Shown here: positions 53,851-63,704 of the stretch, in pieces
How the letters are laid out: each line of letters begins with the position of its first letter
How positions within the stretch are numbered: the stretch's first letter is position 1
Assembly (NCBI RefSeq): GCF_046054155.1
Contig: NZ_JBEQCT010000006.1
Location: 1 to 64,000, forward strand
DNA from: Celerinatantimonas yamalensis
GTDB lineage: Bacteria > Pseudomonadota > Gammaproteobacteria > Enterobacterales > Celerinatantimonadaceae
Direction of reading: 5' to 3'
Length of the DNA stretch: 64,000 nucleotides
Notes under the pieces: model-generated
The model's input: only the letters and a program-made list of their open reading frames with translations
Database searches by the model: none
What the model was told of the DNA's origin: nothing
Position numbers and translations under genes: made by a program

Positions 53851-55392
53851 TTACCAAGTTTGAGTCGATTTGAACGCGTCCATTAACGTTTTAAGATTCG
53901 CTTCGATCTCATCGTTGTAATCGCCTTTCTCATTGATAGTGGCTAACAATTCTGCATGTTCTGCTTTGGCATACGCCAGCAGAGCCGCTTCAAAATCGAC
54001 GATTTTGTTCTCTTCAACATCAGATAAAAAGCCTTTTTCAGCCGCAAACAGCGCTAAAGCTTGATCAGCTACTGAACGAGGTGAAAATTGATGTTGCTTC
54101 ATCAGTTCGGTCACTTTTTTACCATGATCCAACTGTTTACGAGTGGCATCATCTAGATCAGAGGCAAACTGAGCAAATGCGGCCAATTCACGATATTGCG
54201 CCAAGGCAGTACGGATCCCGCCAGAAAGCTTTTTAACGATCTTAGTTTGCGCAGCACCGCCAACGCGAGACACTGAAATACCAGGGTCAACCGCAGGACG
54301 AACACCTGAGTTAAACAGCTGCGTGGTCAAGAAGATCTGCCCATCAGTAATCGAAATCACGTTGGTTGGTACAAATGCAGAAACGTCACCGGCCTGGGTT
54401 TCGATAATAGGCAGTGCAGTTAATGAACCACTTTTACCTTTCACTTTACCTTTGGTGAACTCTTCAACATAAGCTTCACTAACCTGCGCAGCACGTTCTA
54501 ACAAGCGAGAGTGCAGATAGAAAACATCCCCAGGATAAGCTTCACGACCTGGCGGACGACGCAGTAACAGTGATACTTGACGATATGCAACGGCTTGTTT
54601 AGACAAATCATCATAGATGATCAGCGCATCTTCACCACGATCGCGGTAATATTCGCCCATGGCGCAACCTGCATAGGGTGCTAGATATTGCAGCGCAGCC
54701 GTATCGGATGCAGAAGCGGCAACCACCGTGGTGTAAGCCATTGCACTGTATTTTTCAAGCTGTCGAACCACGTTCGCAATAGTTGATGCTTTTTGTCCAA
54801 TCGCAACATAGATACATTTAATACCAGAATCTTTCTGGTTAATAATGGCATCGATAGCAATCGCTGTTTTACCCGTTTGACGGTCACCAATGATAAGTTC
54901 ACGTTGGCCACGGCCAATTGGAATCATCGAGTCAATGGCTTTCAAACCAGTTTGAACAGGTTTATCAACCGATTTACGCGCCATTACCCCAGGGGCAATC
55001 ACTTCAACAGCTGAGAACCCATCGTGTTCAACCGCACCTTTACCATCAATTGGTTGTCCCAAGGTATTGACCACACGTCCTAACAGACCACGGCCAACCG
55101 GAACTTCCAAAATACGACCAGTACTTTTAACTTTGTTACCTTCAGCCAAGTCAGCATAAGGTCCCATCACAACCGCGCCCACAGAATCTCGTTCTAGGTT
55201 GAGTGCGATTGCATAACGGTTGTCAGGAAGCTCAATCATCTCGCCTTGCATGACATCTGCAAGACCATGAATACGTAGAATACCGTCACTAACTGAAACG
55301 ATAGTCCCTTCATTACGAGCTTCACTTACAACCTCGAACTGTTCAATACGTTGTTTGATCAGTTCGCTAATTTCAGTGGAATTCAGTTGCAT
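53851..55392 (-). CDS. atpA: F1Fo ATP synthase subunit alpha
   Basis: 513 residues, equal to E. coli AtpA. The P-loop is IIGDRQTGKTAIAIDAI. MQLNSTEISELIKQRIEQFE at the N-terminus contacts the delta subunit. ALIIYDDLSKQAVAYRQVSL and the arginine-finger region GISVSRVGGAAQ are conserved. Confidence 0.98.
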   Translation of the reverse strand: MQLNSTEISELIKQRIEQFEVVSEARNEGTIVSVSDGILRIHGLADVMQGEMIELPDNRYAIALNLERDSVGAVVMGPYADLAEGNKVKSTGRILEVPVGRGLLGRVVNTLGQPIDGKGAVEHDGFSAVEVIAPGVMARKSVDKPVQTGLKAIDSMIPIGRGQRELIIGDRQTGKTAIAIDAIINQKDSGIKCIYVAIGQKASTIANVVRQLEKYSAMAYTTVVAASASDTAALQYLAPYAGCAMGEYYRDRGEDALIIYDDLSKQAVAYRQVSLLLRRPPGREAYPGDVFYLHSRLLERAAQVSEAYVEEFTKGKVKGKSGSLTALPIIETQAGDVSAFVPTNVISITDGQIFLTTQLFNSGVRPAVDPGISVSRVGGAAQTKIVKKLSGGIRTALAQYRELAAFAQFASDLDDATRKQLDHGKKVTELMKQHQFSPRSVADQALALFAAEKGFLSDVEENKIVDFEAALLAYAKAEHAELLATINEKGDYNDEIEANLKTLMDAFKSTQTW

Positions 55393-55406
55393 GCTCTATT
55401 CCCCAA

Positions 55407-55940
55407 TTACGCTTTAAGCGTGTCAGACAGTTTAGTCAGTTGCCCTTTTACAGAGCTGTCAATCACTGTATCGCCAGCGGTAATCACCATACCGGCGATC
55501 AAGTCACTGTTGACACTGCATTCTAGCTGCACTTTTCGCGCAAACCGTTTCTCTAACGCGCGAGTTAAATCTTGCAGCTGCGACTGTGACAGTTCAGCTG
55601 CACTTTCAATTTGCACAACAATCTCTTTTTGGTGTTCAGCTCGGAACGCCATGAATTGTTCGCAGACTGAAGGAAGGACTCCTAAGCGTTTATTTGAGGC
55701 CATCACCCGAATCAGGTTTTGGCCATGCTCATCGAGCTGTTCCCCACAAATATTGACGAATAAATCCGCCATCAGTTGGGTTTTATCCGCGTTCGATAAA
55801 TACTCTTCCACTTTGGGGTCTTGAACGACTAAACTGGCAAAATCCAGCATGTCACTCCATTTATCGATCGCCTGATGCTCCACGGCATACTCAAACGCAG
55901 CTTTCGCGTAAGGGCGAGCAATGGTTCTTTGTTCAGCCAT
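55407..55940 (-). CDS. atpH: F1Fo ATP synthase subunit delta
   Basis: 177 residues, equal to E. coli AtpH. It starts TIARPYAKAAFEYA and its C-terminal domain contains LIAGMVITAGDTVIDSSVKG, the family signature. It joins F1 to the peripheral stalk. Confidence 0.97.
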   Translation of the reverse strand: MAEQRTIARPYAKAAFEYAVEHQAIDKWSDMLDFASLVVQDPKVEEYLSNADKTQLMADLFVNICGEQLDEHGQNLIRVMASNKRLGVLPSVCEQFMAFRAEHQKEIVVQIESAAELSQSQLQDLTRALEKRFARKVQLECSVNSDLIAGMVITAGDTVIDSSVKGQLTKLSDTLKA

Positions 55941-55955
55941 AAACTCTTCCCCTTT

Positions 55956-56426
55956 CTACAGCTCTTCGAGCACCTTGTTGATGATATCGCTATTGGCATC
56001 AGCATCAATCGAGCGCCGAAGTATTTTCTCCGCCCCTTGCATGGCCAACGCAGCAACCTGAGCACGTAGCTCTTCACGAAGTCGATTACGTTCGGCTTCT
56101 AATTCAGCCTGCCCTTGAGCGATAATTTTTTCCCGCTCAGTGATAGCCTCTTGTTTCGCTTCATCAATGAGTTGGGCTTTGCGTTTACTTGCCTGTTCAA
56201 TGATGACGGCCGCTTCGTTTTTTGCGCTTTTCAGCTGATCTGCAGACTTGGCTTTAGCCAACTCCAGATTTTTTTTCGCCCGTTCTGCACTGTCTAAACC
56301 GTCGGCAATAGCCTTTTGACGATTCTCGATGGCGCTCATAATCGGCGGCCATACGAATTTCATGCAAAACCAGACAAATAGAATAAAAGCGATAGCCTGG
56401 CCGAGGATGGTTGCATTGATATTCAC
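55956..56426 (-). CDS. atpF: F1Fo ATP synthase subunit b
   Basis: 156 residues, equal to E. coli AtpF. One N-terminal transmembrane helix (MNINATILGQAIAFILFVWF) followed by a long charged coiled coil forming the dimeric stator stalk. Confidence 0.97.
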   Translation of the reverse strand: MNINATILGQAIAFILFVWFCMKFVWPPIMSAIENRQKAIADGLDSAERAKKNLELAKAKSADQLKSAKNEAAVIIEQASKRKAQLIDEAKQEAITEREKIIAQGQAELEAERNRLREELRAQVAALAMQGAEKILRRSIDADANSDIINKVLEEL

Positions 56427-56479
56427 TGCAATACCTCTCTTAAAAAAATGAATGTAATATCAATCGATAGCATTCTAGG

Positions 56480-56722
56480 TTAATGGGCCACCGCAAACAT
56501 GACATACAGACCCAAACCAACAGCAATCATTGGAATCGCATCAACCAAGCCCATTACGATAAAGAATTGGGTACGTAGTAGTGGAATCATATCTGGTTGA
56601 CGCGCTGCACCTTCCAGGAATTTACCACCCAAAATACCGATACCAACAGCAGCACCGATTGCAGCAAAACCCATCATAAGAGCTGCAGCTAAGTACAACA
56701 TATCAAAACTCAAATTTTCCAT
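56480..56722 (-). CDS. atpE: F1Fo ATP synthase subunit c
   Basis: 80 residues forming a helical hairpin. The proton-carrying D61 is in GLVDAIPMIAVG and the polar loop is RQPDMIP. The Na+-type residue pattern is absent, so this is a proton-coupled ring. Placed in standard operon order between atpB and atpF. Confidence 0.98.
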   Translation of the reverse strand: MENLSFDMLYLAAALMMGFAAIGAAVGIGILGGKFLEGAARQPDMIPLLRTQFFIVMGLVDAIPMIAVGLGLYVMFAVAH

Positions 56723-56774
56723 TTGTTTCTCCAGTTTCTACCGACTATGTTAATCAAACAATAGAGTTTAAAAA

Positions 56775-57557
56775 TTAGTGATCTTCACATGCCTGCGATA
56801 GATAAACAATCGTCAAGACCATAAAGATAAACGCTTGTAATGTAATGATAAGAATGTGAAAAATAGCCCACGGAACAGACAAGATCCATTGCGCCCAAAA
56901 CGGAAGGAGTGCAGCGATCAAAATAAAGATCAACTCACCGGCATACATATTTCCGAACAACCGCAGCCCAAGAGATAACGGTTTTGACAGCAATGAAACC
57001 ATTTCCAAAATAAAATTAATTGGAATAAACACCCAATGATTGAAAGGTTGCATAGTCAGTTCTTTGATAAATCCACCGACGCCTTTCACTTTCAAGCTAT
57101 AGATAATAACCAATACAAAAACGGCTAACGACATCGACATGTCAATATTGACATCAGCCGACGGCACAACACGCATAAATTTAAATCCGAGCCAGTGTTC
57201 GGCAATGTATGGGATAAAGTCAATGGGGATAAGATCCATCAAATTCATCAGGAAAACCCAGACGAAAATGGTTAAAGATAACGGCGCAATTAATTTATTG
57301 CGACCATGGAAAATATCTTTAACAGAACCATCCACAAACTCGACAATGATCTCCAGAAAACATTGAAACTTACCCGGTACACCAACGGTGGTTTTACTTG
57401 CGAAGCGATGAAATATCCACAAAAAAAGCACACCTAATGCAACCGACCAAAATAACGAATCAACGTTTAATTGCCAAAACCCAGAACCCATTTGTAAATT
57501 ATGCAAGTGGTGTCCGATGTAATCAGCAGAAGTCATCGTTTCTCCAGTTGCAGCCAT
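56775..57557 (-). CDS. atpB: F1Fo ATP synthase subunit a
   Basis: 260 residues with about five to six helices. The essential arginine is in SLGLRLFGNMYAGELIF. The block MNLMDLIPIDFIP is the conserved helix end. Forms the proton half-channels. Confidence 0.97.
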   Translation of the reverse strand: MAATGETMTSADYIGHHLHNLQMGSGFWQLNVDSLFWSVALGVLFLWIFHRFASKTTVGVPGKFQCFLEIIVEFVDGSVKDIFHGRNKLIAPLSLTIFVWVFLMNLMDLIPIDFIPYIAEHWLGFKFMRVVPSADVNIDMSMSLAVFVLVIIYSLKVKGVGGFIKELTMQPFNHWVFIPINFILEMVSLLSKPLSLGLRLFGNMYAGELIFILIAALLPFWAQWILSVPWAIFHILIITLQAFIFMVLTIVYLSQACEDH

Positions 57558-57578
57558 ACAATAAGTCCCACCCTTAAG

Positions 57579-57989
57579 TTATCTTCTTTGAAAAATAAGT
57601 AACAACGTCAAACAGTGCGCCAGTATACTCACAATAAAAGCTAGTAGGAATGCCAAACTATTAATTGTGAACCAATGTATACATAAAGCACCCAGCCCTA
57701 CCACCAATGCCAGCTTCATAGCCTGACCAATATAAATATTTTTTATCGCTTGTACCGGCTCTTTGACGTTATATTTTCGATAAGAAAACAATATAAATAA
57801 CCAGTTTGGGATAAAAAATATGACAAACCCCACAAATACAGAGAAAACAATTTGACTCTGCATAAAAAGAATCAGTCCTAATATTACTAGGCAGACAAAA
57901 CAGGCTTGGAAACCTATCAGGCGAACCACGCGGCTTCGCGTATATTCATCAAATCGTTTCGGCACTGTATTACTCCCAGCTAGCATCAA
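57579..57989 (-). CDS. atpI: ATP synthase assembly protein AtpI
   Basis: About 135 residues with four transmembrane helices, first gene of the operon. Weakly conserved family; FFIPNWLFILFSYRK aligns with the E. coli LPNVLFMIFAWR region. It aids c-ring assembly. Start may be either of two adjacent Met codons (57989 or 57986). The gap 57990-58246 holds the atp promoter region and a TTGACA-CA-TGTCAA repeat near 58152. Confidence 0.9.
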   Translation of the reverse strand: MMLAGSNTVPKRFDEYTRSRVVRLIGFQACFVCLVILGLILFMQSQIVFSVFVGFVIFFIPNWLFILFSYRKYNVKEPVQAIKNIYIGQAMKLALVVGLGALCIHWFTINSLAFLLAFIVSILAHCLTLLLIFQRR

Positions 57990-58246
57990 GTCAGAAGCAT
58001 TCCTGCTACCAACAAGATTGCAATTATACGTTGCTAAATTACCATTGCAATCTTGTTAACAATGCAAAGTTTTTTGTCACAAATATAACTTTCACGTTAT
58101 ACAAGTGGCCTATTTCATCAATAGAAACCAGCCGTTCCTATATTCAACCTGTCGCGTAGTTGATATGTTGACACATGTCAATTTATTACAGATTTATATG
58201 ATTCATACAGATAATAGAAATTAAACTACATAACAAATGTTTTATT

Positions 58247-59140
58247 TTAGTTAAACTTATTGATAAGTTGATCTAGTTCAGCTAATGATGTGTAATTAAT
58301 CACTAGTTTTCCTTGTCCTTGTTTTGTTTGTTGTATTTTTACAACAGAACCAAGTTGTTCCGATAACCGTTGCTGTAATCTTTCAACATCGGGATCAGTT
58401 GAGATAGCTGGAGTAGCAGGGACTGGATTGAGGAGTTTCTTAACCAATTTTTCAGCATCTCTAACGGTGAGCGATTTGCCAGCAATGATGCGTCCAGCTT
58501 CAATCTGCTGCACATCTTTTAATGCTAACAGCGCCCGCGCATGACCCATTTCGATATCGCCATGTTCGAGCAGTAACTTTACTTCATCGGTTAAACTGTT
58601 GAGCCGCAACAAATTACTAATCGCTGTACGAGACTTTCCTACTGCATCAGCAACTTGTTGATGTGTCAGTGAAAATTCACTTAATAAACGCTGTAAAGCA
58701 ATCGATTCTTCCATTGCATTGAGATCTTCTCGCTGAATATTCTCAATCAGCGCCATGGCAATAGCCGCATTATCATCGATATCTTTGACAAGACATGGAA
58801 CATCATGCATACCAACCAACTGCGCGGCACGCCAACGACGTTCTCCAGCAATAATTTCATAGCGCTGATAGTCGACTGAGCGCACGATAATCGGTTGAAT
58901 TATGCCTTGTGCTTTGATCGATTGGGCTAACTCGTCAAGGGCATCACTGGCCATATCTTTACGGGGTTGATAGCGCCCAGGTTGTAACCATTCAATAGGT
59001 AATGCACGCAGCGTCTTATCGCTGTGCGCCGCATCTGCGCTATTGGTGTCTTGTTGAGCCTGCTCTCGCTGGCGTGCTGAATGGCTAGTACTTAACAGTA
59101 CATCCAGTCCCTTACCTAAACCACGTTTACGAGGCGACAT
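58247..59140 (-). CDS. parB: Chromosome partition protein ParB
   Basis: About 297 residues. The N-terminus RKRGLGKGLDVLLSTS carries the ParA-stimulating arginines. The ParB/Srx CTPase domain has LPIEWLQPGRYQPRK and the motif AGERRWRAA. The HTH is LTHQQVADAVGKSRTAISNLLRL-like (split: LTHQQVADAVGKS, RTAISNLLRL). The C-terminal dimerisation domain ends LINKFN. I favour the ATG at 59140 because homologues begin just before KRGLGKG; 59158 is possible. It loads at parS sites near oriC. Confidence 0.95.
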   Translation of the reverse strand: MSPRKRGLGKGLDVLLSTSHSARQREQAQQDTNSADAAHSDKTLRALPIEWLQPGRYQPRKDMASDALDELAQSIKAQGIIQPIIVRSVDYQRYEIIAGERRWRAAQLVGMHDVPCLVKDIDDNAAIAMALIENIQREDLNAMEESIALQRLLSEFSLTHQQVADAVGKSRTAISNLLRLNSLTDEVKLLLEHGDIEMGHARALLALKDVQQIEAGRIIAGKSLTVRDAEKLVKKLLNPVPATPAISTDPDVERLQQRLSEQLGSVVKIQQTKQGQGKLVINYTSLAELDQLINKFN

Positions 59141-59160
59141 TGATGAATCAGCTCCCATAC

Positions 59161-59952
59161 TTAACTTGCAACCTGCGTTTGTTTATTGGATTCTTGACGG
59201 CGGATGATTTCACCAGCTAAAGCAAGATAGGCCTTAGCACCATTTGAATTTTTGTCATAGTACATTGCCGGTTTTCCGAAACTGGGTGCTTCCGCTAAAC
59301 GGACGTTGCGCGGGATCACAGTTCGGTAAACTTTATCGCCAAAATGCTGTTTGAGCTGCGCGGCAACATCGGCGGCGAGACGGTTACGCGGATCAAACAT
59401 AGTACGCAAAATCCCTTCGATTTTAAGATCGGGATTCACGACTGCAGCTAACTTGCCAATGGTATCCATTAATGCGGTCAACCCTTCCAACGCATAATAC
59501 TCACATTGCATCGGCACCAACACCGAATCAGCTGCAGCCATAGCATTCACCGTCAACATATTCAGCGATGGCGGACAATCAATAAAGATATAGTCATACC
59601 TATCTCGCACCGGCGCCAGGGCGTTACGCAAGCGGACCTCACGGGCAAAAAATTCCATCAACTTAATTTCGGTGGCGGTGACATCAGAATTTGCTGCGAG
59701 CAAGTCATAGCCCCCTGATGTTTCGTGCACTAAAACATCATCGATAGGTTCTTCGTCAACCAATAATTCATAACTGGTTTTAGGCACTTCATATTTATCG
59801 ACACCGCTACCCATGGTGGCATTGCCCTGCGGATCGAGATCAATCAATAGCACTTTTCTTTTGGTCGCTGCCATAGATGCTGCCAAATTGACACTGGTCG
59901 TTGTTTTGCCGACTCCGCCTTTTTGGTTGGCAACTGCAATCACTTTACCCAC
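59161..59952 (-). CDS. parA: Chromosome partition ATPase ParA (Soj)
   Basis: 263 residues. The deviant Walker A motif is NQKGGVGKTTTSVNLAASMA, followed by LLIDLDPQGNATMGSG and FIDCPPSLNMLTVNAMA. The start is a GTG at 59952 (family N-terminus MGKVIAVANQKGG), 14 bp past the rsmG stop with AGAGAG upstream; a longer in-frame reading to 60060 would overlap rsmG by nearly 100 bp with unrelated residues. Confidence 0.96.
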   Translation of the reverse strand: MGKVIAVANQKGGVGKTTTSVNLAASMAATKRKVLLIDLDPQGNATMGSGVDKYEVPKTSYELLVDEEPIDDVLVHETSGGYDLLAANSDVTATEIKLMEFFAREVRLRNALAPVRDRYDYIFIDCPPSLNMLTVNAMAAADSVLVPMQCEYYALEGLTALMDTIGKLAAVVNPDLKIEGILRTMFDPRNRLAADVAAQLKQHFGDKVYRTVIPRNVRLAEAPSFGKPAMYYDKNSNGAKAYLALAGEIIRRQESNKQTQVAS

Positions 59953-59965
59953 AGGCACTCTCTGT

Positions 59966-60592
59966 CTAATGTGAAATTTGATCAATGATAACGAGATGAC
60001 GCGCACCTTCAAGTCGAGGCACATATAATTCAATGGCTTTCGACAAGGCAAACTCAGCACTCAACTCTGCAATTTCCGACTCAGGTATAATCCCCTTCAA
60101 CGCATAGAATTTACCATGATTCGCCGGCAAGTGAGAACACCACTGTAACATATCACTCAATGAAGCGAAGGCCCGACTTAAAACGCCATCAAATCCAACT
60201 TCATCGTGATAGTCTTCAACGCGGCTTTGCACTGCGGTGACATTGGTTAATTTAAGCTCATGACACACTTGGGTAATAAAACGAATCCGCTTTCCTAGCG
60301 AGTCCAGCAGTACAAACTGCTTATCTGGGTTAGCGATAGCCAGAGGTAACCCAGGAAGCCCAGGTCCTGTTCCCACATCAATAAAACGCTGTCCTTGCAG
60401 ATGTGAACTGACCACTAAAGAATCCATAATGTGCCGGGTTAACATCGCCTTGGGGTCTCGCACCGAGGTTAAATTATACGCTTTATTCCATTTATCTAGT
60501 AACCCAACTAGCGCTAGTAGCTGATCGACTTGGGTTGGTGATAATTGAATCATTGCTTCATCCAGCAATGATTCCAATAATGATTTTAGCAC
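59966..60592 (-). CDS. rsmG: 16S rRNA (guanine527-N7)-methyltransferase RsmG
   Basis: 208 residues, like E. coli RsmG (207). The SAM motif is FIDVGTGPGLPGLPLAI. KWNKAYNLTSVRDPKAMLTR and GVLSRAFASLSDMLQW are near-identical blocks. Formerly gidB; follows mnmG by 10 bp. Confidence 0.97.
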   Translation of the reverse strand: MLKSLLESLLDEAMIQLSPTQVDQLLALVGLLDKWNKAYNLTSVRDPKAMLTRHIMDSLVVSSHLQGQRFIDVGTGPGLPGLPLAIANPDKQFVLLDSLGKRIRFITQVCHELKLTNVTAVQSRVEDYHDEVGFDGVLSRAFASLSDMLQWCSHLPANHGKFYALKGIIPESEIAELSAEFALSKAIELYVPRLEGARHLVIIDQISH

Positions 60593-60602
60593 CCGATCAC
60601 CT

Positions 60603-62492
60603 TTATGCAGATTTACGCACCAAATTATGCTTTTTCAAATAGACTAACAATAGTGAAATAGCCGCAGGTGTTATTCCAGAAATGCGTGAAGCCTGGCCAA
60701 TGGTTTCCGGCCGAGAAGCTATTAATTTAGCCACAACTTCATTTGATAAACCGCTGATTTGGCTAAAATCTAAATCACCTGGAAGCAAAGTTTGTTCATG
60801 GCGTCGAGATTTTTCAATCTCATCCAGTTGGCGTTTGATATAGCCATCATATTTAACTTGAACCTCTACCTGCTCAGCAGCATTTGGTTGAGTTAAACCC
60901 GGCCCAAATAACTCCACCGACATCAGTTTAGCGTATGTCATCTCGGGGCGGCGCAAAATCTCTTCTAATCGATGCTCACGATTGAGCGGGCTCTTCAGCA
61001 ATGGATTGAGCGCTTCGATCCCTGGTGTATGAGGATGCACGAGTGTATCGCGCAGGCGTTGACGCTCTAACTCCACAGATTCTTGTTTTTGATTAAATAA
61101 CTGCCAACGGTGATCATCCACTAAGCCTAACTGGCGGCCAATTTCAGTTAAACGGATATCCGCGTTGTCTTCGCGCAGCAATAAACGATATTCGGCGCGG
61201 CTGGTAAACATTCGATAGGGTTCTTTCGTTCCTAGGGTGGCTAAATCATCAATTAACACCCCAACATAAGATTGCTCGCGACGCGGAGCAAAACCTTCCT
61301 CATCCCAAGCGCTGCGCGCAGCATTTAACCCTGCGATCATGCCTTGCGCGGCGGCTTCTTCGTAACCCGTGGTACCGTTGATCTGGCCAGCAAAAAATAA
61401 CCCTTGGATAAACTTACTCTCCAACGTCATTTTCAAATCACGTGGATCAAAATAGTCATACTCAATAGCATAACCTGCTCGTAAAATATGCGCATTTTCT
61501 AATCCCTTGATCGAGTGAACAATATCAACTTGAACATCAAACGGTAAACTTGTGGAAATACCGTTTGGATAAACTTCATGGGTGGTTAACCCTTCAGGTT
61601 CGATAAATATCTGATGGCTATCTTTATCGGCAAAGCGGTTCACTTTGTCTTCAATCGAAGGACAATAGCGAGGACCAACTCCTTCAATGACGCCCGTAAA
61701 CATTGGACTACGGTCCAACCCATTTTTTATTATCTCATGGGTTTTGAGATTGGTATGAGTGATATAACAAGGGATCTGTTGCGGGTGTTCGCTGCGATCA
61801 CCGATAAACGAAAAGACCGGTTCAGGATCGTTGCCTAGTTGTTCTTGCATCACTGAAAAATCAATGGTTCGTCCATCGATGCGTGGTGGTGTTCCAGTTT
61901 TTAAGCGATCAATTCGAAATGGTTGTTCACGCAGCCGTTCCGCAAGACGCTGAGCGGGTGGATCGCCCGCTCGACCACCTGCATAATTATCTAAACCAAT
62001 GTGAATTCGACCCGCTAAAAATGTGCCCACTGTGAGCACAACTGTTTTTGCATACAGCTTCAAGCCACTTTGCGTCACAACGCCGATGACACGATCGTTC
62101 TCGATAATCAAATCATCACAAGCTTGTTGAAACAGTGATAAATTCGGTTGGTTCTCAAGCATTTGACGTACAGCAGCTTTGTAAAGTAACCGATCAGCTT
62201 GAGCTCTTGTGGCTCGCACTGCAGGGCCTTTGCTGGAATTGAGGGTTCGAAATTGGATCCCACCGCGATCAGCGGCTCTCGCCATGATCCCACCCATGGC
62301 ATCAATTTCTTTGACCAGATGTCCTTTGCCGATCCCACCGATCGCTGGGTTACAGGACATTTGTCCTAATGTTTCAATATTATGCGTAAGCAGCAAGGTA
62401 TTACGACCCATACGTGCTGCTGCACTCGCGGCTTCAGTGCCAGCATGACCACCGCCAATAACGATGACATCGAATTGTTGTTTAAAGAACAT
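60603..62492 (-). CDS. mnmG: tRNA uridine-5-carboxymethylaminomethyl modification enzyme MnmG
   Basis: 629 residues, equal to E. coli MnmG (formerly GidA). FAD motif IVIGGGHAGTEAASAAARMG at the N-terminus, with GGIGKGHLVKEIDAMGG, the redox cysteine in SCNPAIGGIG, and the C-terminal helical domain for MnmE binding. With MnmE it forms cmnm5U34. First gene left of oriC. Confidence 0.98.
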   Translation of the reverse strand: MFFKQQFDVIVIGGGHAGTEAASAAARMGRNTLLLTHNIETLGQMSCNPAIGGIGKGHLVKEIDAMGGIMARAADRGGIQFRTLNSSKGPAVRATRAQADRLLYKAAVRQMLENQPNLSLFQQACDDLIIENDRVIGVVTQSGLKLYAKTVVLTVGTFLAGRIHIGLDNYAGGRAGDPPAQRLAERLREQPFRIDRLKTGTPPRIDGRTIDFSVMQEQLGNDPEPVFSFIGDRSEHPQQIPCYITHTNLKTHEIIKNGLDRSPMFTGVIEGVGPRYCPSIEDKVNRFADKDSHQIFIEPEGLTTHEVYPNGISTSLPFDVQVDIVHSIKGLENAHILRAGYAIEYDYFDPRDLKMTLESKFIQGLFFAGQINGTTGYEEAAAQGMIAGLNAARSAWDEEGFAPRREQSYVGVLIDDLATLGTKEPYRMFTSRAEYRLLLREDNADIRLTEIGRQLGLVDDHRWQLFNQKQESVELERQRLRDTLVHPHTPGIEALNPLLKSPLNREHRLEEILRRPEMTYAKLMSVELFGPGLTQPNAAEQVEVQVKYDGYIKRQLDEIEKSRRHEQTLLPGDLDFSQISGLSNEVVAKLIASRPETIGQASRISGITPAAISLLLVYLKKHNLVRKSA

Positions 62493-62887
62493 CTGATTGA
62501 CCCCACAAACCTAGAAGACCCCTGCTTTAGGGGGGAGTGTATTCTACCGATTTAATGGCTCAGAAGAAATGATCAATTTTCAGTGACGATCAAAAAGGAT
62601 CTTAATTAGTTATATATATATGATCTTATTTAAAGATCTTTTATTAGATTTACTACTAGGGATCGCTATTTCTGTGGTTAACTGAAAAAAGTAGTTTAAA
62701 AAACAATATGTTACATACGATCAAAAGATGTGCTTAAGCATTGATCTACATGCGTAGAAGCTGGGATCAAGATCCTTTGTTATCCACAGGCGATCCCTAT
62801 CTAGAAGTTATCCATAGGAATAACCTAGCTAGGATCAGAGGATATTGATCCCGTTATTCACAGTTTATTCTTTTTTATGTGGATAGA
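62493..62887. other. oriC: Replication origin oriC
   Basis: The gap between mnmG and mioC has the enteric/Vibrio oriC architecture. Three A/T-rich 13-mers (GATCTTATTTAAA 62622, GATCTTTTATTAG 62635, GATTTACTACTAG 62647) form the unwinding element. DnaA boxes follow: TGTGGTTAA 62673 (one off consensus, R1 position), TTATCCACA 62780 (perfect), TTATCCATA 62808, TTATTCACA 62854 and TGTGGATAG 62878. About thirteen GATC sites lie in 62572-62850, fitting Dam/SeqA control. Confidence 0.92.
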
Positions 62888-63337
62888 TTATTGAGCTTCG
62901 AGCTGTTGTCGCCAATTGGGTAACCATTCGATAGCACTATCTTCAGGAACGGGCTGAATTTGTGCATCAATTTCTAGGCGTTCACCAATGCGGTTTGCTC
63001 CAAGTTCACCGAGCAATTGATCGATGTTTCGACCCGCCTGACAGAAGGTGTCGTATTGGCTTGAACCTAACGCAATGACCCCATATTTGAGTCTACTTAG
63101 GTTCGGCCGCTGCGCTTTTAACTGCTCGATAAAGGGCTCGATATTATCTGGGTAGTCGCCTGCACCATGGGTTGAGGTGCAAATCAACCAAATGTGACTG
63201 CCATCCGTTGGTAGTTCCTCTAGGTCAGCATCAAGATGCTGTGTGACTTGGTGACTATCAATGAGTTCTTGTTCTAATTCATCGGCGACATATTCTGCGG
63301 CGCCCATCATAGATCCCACTATGAGATCGATTTCCAT
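62888..63337 (-). CDS. mioC: Flavodoxin-like protein MioC
   Basis: 149 residues, similar to E. coli MioC (147). FMN phosphate loop GSMMGAAEYVADEL, with CTSTHGAGDYPDNIEPF and YGVIALGSSQYDTFCQAG around the flavin. E. coli MioC supports biotin synthase in vitro. Transcription runs toward oriC, as in E. coli, where mioC expression can influence initiation; its stop is inside the last part of the origin region. Confidence 0.94.
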   Translation of the reverse strand: MEIDLIVGSMMGAAEYVADELEQELIDSHQVTQHLDADLEELPTDGSHIWLICTSTHGAGDYPDNIEPFIEQLKAQRPNLSRLKYGVIALGSSQYDTFCQAGRNIDQLLGELGANRIGERLEIDAQIQPVPEDSAIEWLPNWRQQLEAQ

Positions 63338-63704
63338 ATTGAATCCTCGCTCGTGTGCAAGTTAAGAAAATGAGTATGGTTTTTTTGTGGATGAATTTAT
63401 CGGGGTAAGCTAAGTTCATCCACTTAGATTACCCGACTATAAAACAAGATCGTAAAGAAGTCACAGCTGATCCACACCTTGTACACGGGATGTTCGATCC
63501 CCTTAAATTAAGATCCTCACCAATGATCAGGGCAATGTGATCCCTAGATGGATCAGTTATCCCGATCAAGCTTCAAGTGAAAGCTGTGCATAACAATGGA
63601 GAAATATAAGATGACGGTAAAAAAGCGGAAAATAGATTGAAAAATAATTTGAAATTAGGCGGTCTGATTTGCTCAAATCGCCCAAAAAGGAGGAAAAATA
63701 TGAA
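63338..63704. other. mioC upstream region with DnaA-box-like sites
   Basis: No gene. TGTGCATAA at 63585-63593 (a TTATGCACA box) and TGTGGATGA near 63387 resemble DnaA boxes, and several GATC sites occur between 63449 and 63565. E. coli mioC is DnaA-repressed through a box at its promoter, so these may serve likewise. Confidence 0.45.
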
